Positions 23,199 to 33,562 of a DNA stretch of 64,000 bases are shown here, one piece after another. Below the pieces are notes generated by a model. It was not told where the DNA came from and made no database searches. It worked only from the letters and a program-made list of their open reading frames with translations. Made by a program: the position numbers and the translations under genes. This DNA is from Ectobius pallidus (taxonomy: Eukaryota; Arthropoda; Insecta; Blattodea; Ectobiidae), in contig CAXKWD010000002.1 of the NCBI GenBank assembly GCA_964059195.1, forward strand, positions 49,316,923 to 49,380,922, written 5' to 3'. Each line of letters begins with the position of its first letter. Position 1 is the first letter of the stretch.

Positions 23199-24746
23199 CT
23201 GCAAATTCAAAACACTAAGTTAGATTCTAGGAGTCTTGGTATATAGGAAGAAAGGAGAAGAGAGCAATTTTCTACGAGAAAGACGAGAATGGATATGTAA
23301 GAAGAAAGGCCACATGGTGGGAAAATTTAATTTTAGGATGGAGGAAGGGAGAGAAAAGTATCATTTGGAGGGGATTCAAAAGCCGAGGTTATTTTCTGGC
23401 ACAAGGTGTTTAGAGAAATAAGAGAAATCAGGAACACCCTCACGGTTTTTATTTCAGGAGGGACAATAAATAAATAAATAAATAATAATAATAATACGAG
23501 GGATGAAGCATAAGTAATGTCAACTATTTTTTTTCCCAAAGTAAGGCAATGGTACCATGAGATGTTGTATATGTCACGGAAGAGTGGGGCATGTCTAGTA
23601 TATGGATACATCATTTAGTAGCATTATGGTATATGGTTATACGAATAGAGGCGATGGTAATTTAGTTCTGAGCCATACACCGTGCAGTAGGGATATGCCA
23701 AATGTGAACAGCATTCTTATATTAAAAAAATCACCATCCGATGCAGAAATGCTAGAGATTACCACAAAGCGGTGATGGAATCGTTGGGGAATAATGGAAT
23801 CATGGAGTGGGTATGTGTGATTTCATGTAATACATTAGAAGTGGCACGATGCAGTCGCGTAGTGCCAAGAATTTGCATTATACAATACATTTAATTTCCA
23901 TTTGTGCATTTCAAAAATTTAATATGGTCTCACATTTTCAAAAGAAAAAAAATAGTGGACATGACTTATGCCCCATCACTCGTATTAATAATAATATTGT
24001 AATTCTGCACATTTTTCTGTGCACTCTGTAAATGTGATTGACTGTGGGGAGGGGGAATACGTCACGTGTTTGTATGCCTGCTAATGAGAGCTCCTAACGA
24101 TTCGTTATATAACGATATCAATAAATTGTAAAGAGTTCTCATGACAGTCGTGTACCTCTCGATAACAAGAAATAGTAATAGAATTGTAGACGAGTAAGCT
24201 CAGCTTTAAATGCTGAATAAACGAAGTGGTAATTTCACACATCACAGCAAATTGTTTCCATATTTCCCAATTTACAGAATAACCCTGATATGATTGACGA
24301 ATACACGAATTGCCTTTATATGCCGCTTAGTGAAGGTTTTGAGTTTTCTGCGTAGCTCTTAATGTAGCCTAGCCTATATCTGTTTATTTTCTAATTAATT
24401 TGAAAAAATCATTGTAACTCTTTCAATGCTGAATTGACATAACTTATTCATATAAGTATTCAAGTAAAATCATCATAGGATTATAAGTTTGAATTCAATA
24501 TAAAAAATTTCCAAAGAATAACTGGTTTCTTTTAATGGCAATCGTAGAATAAATGTCCTCACATTTTAATATAAATCATTATTTTAATTAGTTTAATATT
24601 CTGATTTCATGCACTTTTTGTGGTGACCAATTTATACATTAGTAGCAGTCAAAGGGTTAATAGGCCTGCGAAGATTTGCTTAATAAAACATAAAGATCAC
24701 AGTATAGTATTGCTATAATCTAACTTATGTGTAAAAGGCCTATAGG
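23199..24746 (-). other. CCHamide large intron, 3' end; no gene seen
   Basis: This stretch holds the acceptor and a polypurine-rich block (23240-23420). It also has an ATAA/ATA microsatellite (23466-23498) and a single mariner-like end (tacgagggatgaagcataag) near 23496 without a partner. The rest is AT-rich sequence in which I see no coding signal. Confidence 0.5.
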
Positions 24747-24911
24747 CCACCTAGTTCCCCCAATTATAAATGAAGAAATCTAAACTAATGTACTCTTAAT
24801 TGATGTTATTGAATATTATTGATTTCTTATTGATATTATTTAGTTTATTTAATATCAATAAGTAGTAGATTAAGTTAAATTTCTTCCTTTATAATTGAGG
24901 GAACAAGATGG
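24747..24911. mobile_element. 165-bp hairpin MITE
   Basis: Inverted ends CCACCTAGTTCCCCCAATTA and CCATCTTGTTCCCTCAATTA continue for about 45 bases, so the element is nearly all hairpin. Flanks share a tatagg word but no clean duplication. Confidence 0.6.
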
Positions 24912-25205
24912 AATATAGGCCTATATACTGTATATTCATACTTGTATTCCGAAATGTGCTGTAATTTCCATTCTCTTATGTACTAGGCCTATATTATAAC
25001 TCTTCTGTGCAAACTTATCATGTATCGAGTACCACAGTTAGGCCATAGCTAAGAAGAATGGGAAATGAACCCGAGTAAGCTATATCATTTTTTAAAAGAG
25101 AAACCAAAGTCTTTTGTTACTCAAAGTTAAAAGTCTTGAAATTTAAATTCTTGTCGAAATCGTTAGGGATATTTTACAAATCGTATTTAGAACATGTTGT
25201 TAGTC

Positions 25206-26108
25206 CAGTGGCGGTTTCTCCTATGTGCTGCAGTGCTGCAGCACACAGCTTGTTTTCTGCTCGTCGTATAATGTTATTTTCAAACGCATTATTATATTTT
25301 CTTTTGCGTAGATTTTGAACTTGGCGCGTCCACGCGAGAATTTCTTAGCTGGTAGCTTGGGAGTCAAGAGTCGGTAATGTGAATATTATCTTTCCCGTAT
25401 TCGTGAATGCAGTTTGTGAACAGCGCAGCGTTCGTACGGTGTGACGTCATGCTCGACCTTGGCTGCTTGGCGTATATGGGAGTTTAACCTGCAAAATGGG
25501 CTGCGGCAGCAGTCAGCCGAGTGGGATTCTGAGGGAGGTTCACGTCTCGCCGGCGAGCGAGCTGTTAGTTATGTGAGAAGATCTTCCACCATCTGACGGT
25601 AGGGGACCGTGATGTAGCGAGTAAGCAATCCTTTTCATCTTCACCGCCATATTCGAATGTGTTAAATTCAGAAAAACCCGGATTCCACAACCCCGATTAA
25701 GTATTCTGTCGCACTGGGAACACTAAGCGACTTCCTCTACCTCGATCATTAAAAATACTATTTTCTCGTCTCTTATTCCATTTCGGGGAACTCTCACGCG
25801 ATTTTCCCTACCCTAATTATTATTATTATTATTTATTTATTTATATTATTATTGTTATTGTTATTATTATTTTTTATTTTAATTTTTGATATTTTCTCTC
25901 TTCACACAACTCACACAACGTTCGACGAGACGAGAGAAATTAGCAAAAAAATAATTAGGGCAGAGAAATTCGCGTGAGAGTTCCCAGAGATGGATTAAGA
26001 GACGAGTAGTTTAGATAGGCCTACTAATAATTTTTAAAAATATTTTAAGTTTGCTGTATGAAATAGTATTTGCAGCACACTTTCGTTTTGAGCCACGAGC
26101 CGCTACTG
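25206..26108. mobile_element. hAT-like element carrying a GC-rich island and an internal hairpin
   Basis: The ends CAGTGGCGG and CCGCTACTG, with tgtgctgca words inside both, match a common hAT terminus. Flanks share GTTGTTA plus one mismatch (25196-25203, 26109-26116). Inside are a GC-rich block (25320-25620) with a perfect TGACGTCA and a short frame, then inverted arms of about 65 bases (25757-25824 and 25949-26012) around an ATT-rich loop. No transposase was seen. Confidence 0.65.
25442..25449. promoter_or_regulatory. Perfect CRE-type TGACGTCA palindrome
   Basis: A consensus CREB/ATF site lies 47 bases upstream of a short ATG frame in a GC-rich block inside a hAT-like element. An 8-bp motif can arise by chance; the context makes it worth recording. 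Confidence 0.35.
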
Positions 26109-26116
26109 GTTGTTAC

Positions 26117-28470
26117 GAAAACTACCCTTAGTATTTTAGTAATAGAAATGGGGATGGTTTCCATGGCCGCACTGTTTATTCACAGAAAAAAGTTCAAAAT
26201 CGGTGATTCTCTCTGCTTATAAGCATCAGCATATTTGAAGGAATAAGTGGAATACCTAGAATATTAACTAATGAATTTACAACAAATTTTTCACATCAAC
26301 AACATTCCATTATCTTCTCCAAAACATATAAAGGCTACCAATATGAAGCCAAAATATTTATCAGTTTTTTATAGGGTAAAAGTTAAAACTTGAACTTTTT
26401 GGAATTTTCCATAGGTTATGGATGATCTACTCTAGATGTCGTAAATGTGAATGACATCACGGATATCCAGTCATTTTTTCCATACTTACAGGGCAGCTGG
26501 AAATACCAAAATTTTCAGACTTATGGCATTTAAGTATACCAGTATTCCTGCCAAATTTTACGATTTTAAGTGTGTAAAAAATTACATATTGTGAAGAAAA
26601 TATACAAAATTTAGATAAGATAAAAAAAATATAATTTTATTAAGGTATACCCGATGGATATACGACAAAAAGTCGTAGGGATAAATTTGTAGATCCCTCA
26701 AAATCTGCCAATGCTGATGCAATCGGCTTTTTATAGGATTTACCGTTTAGCTACGAAAAGCCTCCAAAGAAGGTCTGCACAAACCTTAAAGTTGCGTTCG
26801 CTATTTTGAATATTTTTCGTGGTAATAAATAAAAAGGCAGAATTATTTCGGATATTTCCGTCGGTTAAAGGCCATAAGCTTAATGTTACTTCGGTTTTGA
26901 ATGATTAATGTTACTTCGATTTTGACTTTTGTCACAATCACTATGCTTTCTCTATATAGTACCATGCAGACTACAGGCCTACGCGAGAAAATAAAAATTG
27001 GCGAATGACTAGGTACTCTTAGGGTACAGAAATTAGTATGCATACTGTATATCATCAGAATTTTTCTTGAAATGAAATCGTGAAAGAAGTAAATACTATT
27101 GATTAATTAGATCTTCAACATGTATTAGGAAGTCGAGCGATGACTACACAAGGAAATCCAAGTAGTCACTGCCGAACTGAAAACATGTTGTCGGTTGTGC
27201 CATTCCTTGTTTCCTCGATCAGAAAATCTTTAGTTTTATTATTATTTTTCAGTTTATTCACGCATGACCCAAGAAGTATTTCGCATATCAGGTACATGTA
27301 AAGTATTTCAACGAAATTGAATTTAAAATGAAACTAGATAATTGAAATGAAAGGTTATAAGTCGCAAAGTGTATTGAATGAATATCACTCTCTATTTTTA
27401 TACTTTAACTGTTAAGAGTTGAAACAAATTATGTTTACCTATTTAATTCATTTGTATTTTTTGAATTTGGTTCTCGCATTGGATTGGCGTAAGAGCGGCT
27501 GTCCAAATATCCGCTAAATTAAACGCCTCTTCGAATTGAAAACAATAATTAATTCGTCGTGGAAAGGTAAACTCGAATGAGGATCGATACTAGTCATCTC
27601 GATTTAATTAGAAATCACATTTTCTTTGCATTGTTCCTGCGGAAGCTAGATTGTATTAACATTCCAATTTACTTCCATTAAATGAGTCACACATTTTCTT
27701 TAGTAAGTTCAACATTAAAAATTTATTATCAGTTTCACGAATCAAGTTTTAATGAAAATTTTATTCTCATCATCAGCTTTACGCCCTCCGAAGGAGAGGG
27801 AAAAGCTCTGGGTCAACACTTTACAAGACATGGGGGACTCTTGGCAGGTGACCTATTCGACGCAAAACATAGGACGACACAAACACAAGGATAATCGACA
27901 AGAATAATCGGGATGGATTGAAAAAAATTTATAATTTCGCATTAATGAAGAAAACCCCGATAAGCTCTTATCTGTGTTGGCTGGCCACACACTGTATGCG
28001 AGTCCGAGACTTCCCCAGTATGAGTCTTAGACGTTACTACCTACTACTTACTACGTTACATCTAACTGTGTAAACTTTACTATCGTTAATTATACCATGT
28101 GAATTTATTTTATTCTATTAATCCTCCCATTTATTATTATTATTACATTATTAGTGATGGACAGAATCGAACGATAATTGAATCTTTTAACCTGCCGGGT
28201 CTCTGTGTCCATTAAAGCAGGAACAATGGTTAACGGAACAGACAATTAATTGCGGAAGAGATAAAACAGTTAACTGTAATCTGAATACATAGTTAATAAT
28301 TGTACGAGGGTCGTCCATAAACTAAAGAACGATTTGGCATAATTAAATAATAACGAAATATATCAACACAAAACTTTGTTTTTAGTAAGCCTGTTGATTG
28401 TGTTTATGTTATAATAATGTAGGCCAACTGCTTGATTTTGTTCATGGATAACTTTTTGTAGTTCATTTTA
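26117..28470 (-). other. CCHamide large intron segment; no gene seen
   Basis: AT-rich sequence. A GC-richer stretch at 27780-27900 (tacgccctccgaaggagagg region) looks like a fragment of a dispersed repeat. A mariner-like end (gtacgagggtcgtccataaa) lies near 28303. Nothing else is recognised. Confidence 0.4.
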
Positions 28471-29567
28471 TTAAGTGCCAGTATGGTACCAAAGCATACG
28501 TGTGATGGTACTTTTGTGAGATTGTGCGGAGGACGGGAAAATGTTTGTCCGTCTGTCAGTCCGTGTGTCTGTACGCGCGATAACTCAAATACGCTTTATC
28601 GGATTTTAATGAAACTTGGTACACGCGTTTATAATGTCCATGGAAAGAAGCCTTATATATATTGGACCAAATCGGTTGACCGGTACCGGAATAAAACTCA
28701 ATTTAGTGTTTTTTAAAGGCGCGATAACTCAAATACGCTTTATTGGATTTTCATGAAACTCGGTATACACATTTATAATGACCATGGGAAGACATCTATT
28801 GATATTAGACAAATCGGTTGGCCGGTACCGGAATAATGCATAATTTTGTGCCTTTTTATGGTAATGTATGACAAAAGACGCGATAACTCAAATACGCTTT
28901 ATCGGATTTTAATGAAACTTATACACGCGTTCATAATGTCCATGGGAAGAAGCCTATTGATGTTTGACCGGTTGACTGGTATTGGAGTAATGCCCAATAT
29001 AGTGCCTATTTTGTGGTATTAGATTACAAAGAATTTAACAAATGCAAATCGGTTATCCTGACAACATTTTGTTTTACACTGATCATATACGGCTTTGGAG
29101 TTTCCAATACAGATAGCCATGACATATTCCTTCGCATTTGATTATCAAACTAGTCAGATGTTTATTTCGTTGATAAATTTGAATACTGTTTATATACAGA
29201 AAAAATGTTACTATGAAATAATTAGGCCTTATGTACATTAAGTGGAGTTCTTCGCCAGTGTATTTTGTGAAATGTTGACATATTTTAAGAATTTCTTATA
29301 TCAGTGTATACGAGTTTGAATTAAGGTTAAGTACAAGCCACCTCTCCCAGGAGAGAGGCCCGTGCCCCTCGGGGACATTATGGGCTAATACTAATACTAA
29401 TACTAATGTTCTTCCACAAGCCCTGCTTAATGAATCGATCTGGAGCTTAACTCAGAGATAGATTACAAAAGTAACTTATTTTGTTCATATCATAATTGTA
29501 ATTAACTTATCACTGATTAAATAAAAGCATTCTGGCACTTTGTTATATCAGTTTACCTGATTTTATT
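28471..29567 (+). repeat. T150-family element with three tandem ~150-bp monomers
   Basis: It begins ttaagtgccagtatgg and ends with ctggcactttgtt followed by gtttacctgatttta. Between them the phrase cgcgataactcaaatacg recurs at about 28574, 28720 and 28879. Each monomer also holds a catgaaact-like word, a ccatggga word and a ggttgaccggtaccgg word. The 3' non-repeat part matches the reverse of 45355-45560. A short foreign insert ends in TACTAA repeats near 29404. Confidence 0.75.
29320..29406 (+). mobile_element. Short retroposon 3' tail with (TACTAA)n end
   Basis: A GC-richer segment (ccacctctcccaggagagag, then gacattatgggc) ends in three to four TACTAA units, typical of the 3' tail of a severely truncated LINE or SINE. 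It interrupts the T150 element just before its conserved gttcttcc block. Confidence 0.5.
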
Positions 29568-30031
29568 ACCGAAAGAGTCATTTTTCGAAAAATCAAGATT
29601 TTGCAAAAAGTTTTCATGAAAAGTTATCTTAATATTTCGGTTAATGTAACCCATTTGTTTCAGTTTCGATGATATTTCAAAGAATGAAGTATATTCAATT
29701 AACCGCATACCCGTTACAGGTGTACATGGACAGAAAGACAGACAGATGTCATTCCAATTTTTTTTTTTCGGTTTCTGGGCATCATGTGTTAATTCGATTT
29801 CGATTTCTTGTCACGATCACTACATACATGCGAGAACGTAAAAGGGATGTTGTCAATATAAATTAGCGCTATATATGTTTGTATTAAAAACTCTGCTATT
29901 TTCGATAGGTATTTAAATTCAACAATTTAACAAAATATCAAATCATTATTTCTGGAGGGGGGAGGATTGAATGTGCGAAATTTTCACATGGGTTTACAGG
30001 TTATCTAATATTCACCATTTTATCTCATTGC
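29568..30031 (-). other. Intron segment between T150 element and possible nested exon
   Basis: AT-rich sequence with a T-run near 29760. It leads into the polypyrimidine tract before the plus-strand acceptor. No gene seen. Confidence 0.4.
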
Positions 30032-30190
30032 AGGTGTTGTCGAAGCCATCATGAAGTACCCAGCGTTGATGTCCAGTTTTACTTTTTCGGTGTTAGTCGG
30101 TGTGTACAAACTCTACTATATCAAGAAACAAGAAGACTAGAAGATAGTGTTTGTGTTTTTATTTAGTGTTTGTGACGTCAAGAAATAAAC
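30032..30190 (+). CDS. Possible 3' terminal coding exon of an unidentified small membrane protein
   Basis: A good acceptor (tctcattgcag) is followed, in the frame with two leading bases, by about 34 codons reading VVEAIMKYPALMSS, then a hydrophobic stretch (FTFSVLVGVYKLYY) and a charged tail KKQED before TAG. AATAAA follows the stop by about 45 bases. This looks like the C-terminal anchor of a small single-pass membrane protein, but I do not recognise the family. It lies on the opposite strand within the large CCHamide intron, so it would be a nested gene; no upstream partner exon was found. A second frame is also open to a later TAG, so coding status is uncertain. A donor-like CAG/GTAAGC occurs downstream near 30451. 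Confidence 0.35.
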
Positions 30191-30284
30191 TTTTCTAAAT
30201 CAAGAATGTACTGAAGAAGACCACACTAAGATTCAGACTTTCACTTCATAATTCTGTGCTTTGGCATGGAATTTTGGAATGAGG

Positions 30285-30450
30285 TCTGTGTATGCTCCAT
30301 TCCTAATACTTCTGGACACCTCAAGGTATTAACGAAAGTAGTATTTAGAAAGGAGCATAGACAGGGGCCTCTTTTCAGAGGTGAAGAGCGGTCTTGGTGC
30401 AGACCGAGGCCACCCAACACCAGAAGACCAGCAATTCTGTCATCGAAAAC
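30285..30450 (+). repeat. Dispersed repeat fragment related to 22255-22410
   Basis: Both copies contain a ggccccttttcag-like word, then gtcctggttcggaccgaggc (here gtcttggtgcagaccgaggc) and a cacc-ag tail, about 80 bases alike. Short open frames here arise from the repeat. Confidence 0.5.
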
Positions 30451-30580
30451 AGGTAAGCAATATAACATGTTTTTTTATACTCTAATACATGTGACCCTAT
30501 TTTACCTTGGAGGTATGTTAGGGTTTTAAATATAACACATTAACAAAATTAATATTAACAAACTATCTTACAAGTAATAA

Positions 30581-30859
30581 TTATAAACGGGAATGAACAT
30601 AATTTACGAAACGTATAAAATCTTGTTTGCAACACTCTTTTCTAAAAACTGTCAGTGGTGCTGAAAGTGTAGTGTCACAATAATTTAGTTTACACCTTAA
30701 TTGAAAACGTTGTCTTTCAAATCTGGGACATTCCAGTAAAAGATGTTTCACTGTTTGTTCAATTTCTCCACATGGGCAAGTATAGTCGCATTCTATTTTA
30801 ATTTTAAATCTTCGGAAATAGCTACCAAATTTACCATGTCCAATATATGTATTAACAAT
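30581..30859 (-). pseudogene. LINE reverse transcriptase C-terminal fragment
   Basis: An open stretch of 92 codons with no start contains IGHGKFGSYFRRFKI followed by CPCGEIEQTVKHLLLECPRF, ending at a TAA. This is the typical C-terminal region of insect non-LTR retrotransposon ORF2 (GHG..F, CPCG, TV.HLL.ECP). Upstream sequence to about 30990 continues the similarity with stops. It is a 5'-truncated dead copy in the large CCHamide intron. Confidence 0.8.
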
Positions 30860-31036
30860 GATCCACTGAAAACTATTTTAAATACAATAGGTTTTATTGT
30901 TTATGCATGGTTTGCGTGTAAGGGCAAGGTTCGTAAGTTTGTGGTTCGATTTAATCGTTTCATTTCGGATCTGTGCGCCCTTATGGCAGTACATGGTTCG
31001 TTTTAATTATTAAGTGCCAGGATGGTGCGTTATGAG

Positions 31037-31690
31037 TAGGGTTCGGATGTTTATGACATGTCATATTTTTATCCTGACCTCCGTTCTTGCCGCAAACAGA
31101 AATTAAACACGAATTGCACGCTTGTTATCCTAATCCTAATGCATATAAAGTTATATTTTCGTAATTTTTATAGTCTTGGTCATTTTTCGACATATTTGTA
31201 ATTTAAAGTCATATTACAGCCATAAATTCGGCAAAAAAGCATAATTATACAATGTATGTACTACACGGTCGAGTTAAATTTTAAATTATATCATTAATGT
31301 AATGTTTAGGCTATGCCAAATGAATAGGTAACTTACATTTTAAAATTAATGCAATTGTTCATATTTTATAGGGATACGCAATGTCTACAAAATATTAGGA
31401 GTATTTTGACCTGATTAAACGAGTAAACTGGAGCAAATTCTTTAAAAATAGAAGATTATTGCAAGTAAAACTGTAAATCACCAAAATTAAAAAAAAAGTT
31501 ATTATCTGATTGAATTTGTGTGATGTAAGAATTTGGTGTCTTTTAACATTTTAAATTGGAACATTTAATTTTTTAAATTAAGTTATTTTATAAGGTCATA
31601 TTTAGGGTTTTTGGTCATATTTAGTGATTTTTAAGGACATATTTGCAGTCATATTTTCCACTTTTTTAGGTCATAAACATCCGAACCCTA
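31037..31690. mobile_element. hAT-type MITE, same family as 14212-14834
   Basis: Ends read TAGGGTTCGGATGTTTATGAC and its inverse. They are flanked by a perfect 8-bp duplication GTTATGAG (31029-31036, 31691-31698). The interior has repeated GTCATATTT-type words and no transposase frame. It sits inside a T150 element. Confidence 0.85.
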
Positions 31691-31804
31691 GTTATGAGAT
31701 TGTATGAGGGACGGGAAAATGTATTTCCGTGTGTCTGTTCGCAAGATAACTCAAATATGCTCTATCGGATTTTAATGAAACTTTGTATACGCATTTATAA
31801 CGTC

Positions 31805-33437
31805 TGTATAGGAGGCTAGTAGATGAAATGGTAGATTGGAAATGGAATTAGGTAAGAATGGACTGTAAAGTTCTGAAACCTTTGCCTTGCCTATACATGA
31901 AAGAACAAGAATTTGTAACCTTCTGGTGAATAAATGATATTTATTTTAACACTAAAAACTGAGATTATGATATACACTGAAAGATTGTTGAAGTTGATGC
32001 TTGAAGAATGGAAGATCTTGAAGAGATGAAATTTCTTGATGCTGATGATGATAATTACAACTGTAGCAGTTTGTACTGAAGTTGAATTTAAAGTTCCAAA
32101 TAATGTTTATAAATTGATTATGATGAAATATTTCTTAAAGTAATAAATTACACTTAATAATGTGTAATGTGTTGATTGTCTATAAATCCTGAAGTTAGAT
32201 GGATAAATTAAACACTTTGAAATGTGTTGGAAATGTTCACAAAGGAAAACGGATATGTTGAAATTGCAGGCGTCTATATGACGTCACCTTGGCGTGCCTA
32301 TGCTGAGCGTCACCAAGCGAACAATGAAAGTTTGTGAAGTTCCTTCTTCACTGTAGAAATTAGTTTTTAATTAATTGAAATTAGGTTCAATTAAAAGTAG
32401 ATGTGAAATTGAAGATTTTCTTCAATTAGTAGATATAAGAAGTAACTTAACAAGATATATTAAGCGTGCCCACGCAACGCTATTGTTTGAGTGATGTTAG
32501 TAATCAAATTTCTTATCTGAAATTGATGAGTTGAAGTTGAAATCAAATCCTGCTGGATTGAAGATTGTAGTAGTAGTTCAAGCTTCCAGTTCCTTGGATA
32601 CTGAAGGCTGATGATGATTGATGTTATTGAGAAATACTTTCCCAAAACAGGAGTGAATGAGAACCAACGTCTGCTTTCTTGAGACACGACGTGTGAACTA
32701 AACTAAATGAAAGCTTGAACGCTTTACCGGCTTTCAAAGGGAAATCCCCAATAAACTTAGCAAAATTATATTTGTAAGAAAATGCGTCACAAGTAAATTT
32801 GACGTGAAAAAATACTAACAAATAGAATGGACAATAACACCATGGATTTAAAGTATAAATCAAATATAAACATTATATAAAAAATCTATTTAATAATAAA
32901 AACTTGCATATTTGTATGAGAAAACTATATAAGTTTTTTGTTGGAAATTGGCAACATTGAAAATCGAAGCGAGTCAGTATCGATATATTGTCAGATCGAA
33001 GTACACTCGCAAAGTGATTTCTCAATAATAGATGAATATCACCAAGCGAAACAAACATGTAATAACTATTTTATTTCTTTTAATAAACAAATAATGGTTT
33101 TAACGGAATAATATTAAATATGTGTAGCTGTGAGTATGATGCCAGACACTTTAACATTATTCTGAAGTCCGTGGAATGTAAATATCAAACATGAATATGC
33201 ACGTTTAAAAGTGGGGTTATGTTGCTTACAAACTATCTTAAATCATTCAAATAATATTTATTATACTAGATTATCCAAAACTAAATTCAGAATCGACATC
33301 TACGTGTCAAATATTAAGTCTGAACATAAATGTGAAAAGATCTACAATAAAATGACTTTAATGTGATGTCGTAATTTAGGCCTATGTTTGGTTACGAAAA
33401 ATCATAGTTTTACTTCAAAGTTTTGTGTAATTATACA
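31805..33437 (-). repeat. 3' LTR of the BEL/Pao element
   Basis: This 1633-bp terminal repeat is downstream of pol. It matches the other LTR nearly base for base where compared, with one extra A near 32880. It begins 126 bp beyond the pol stop. Its poly(A) signal would act on transcripts running in the same direction as the CCHamide gene. Confidence 0.93.
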
Positions 33438-33562
33438 TATTGCCCGCAATAATTATTCAAATAATTATTCAAACAAAGAGAATGTATAATGGAACAAAAC
33501 TGTAATTATTTAAAGTTTCTACAAAAAACCATTTTAGGTTATATACAATTTATTAAGTATAA

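Noticed and set aside
32460..32863. Open frames of 75-79 codons inside the left LTR (same at 40272-40675)
   Set aside because: They are copies in both LTRs, have no motifs, and lie where no coding sequence is expected.
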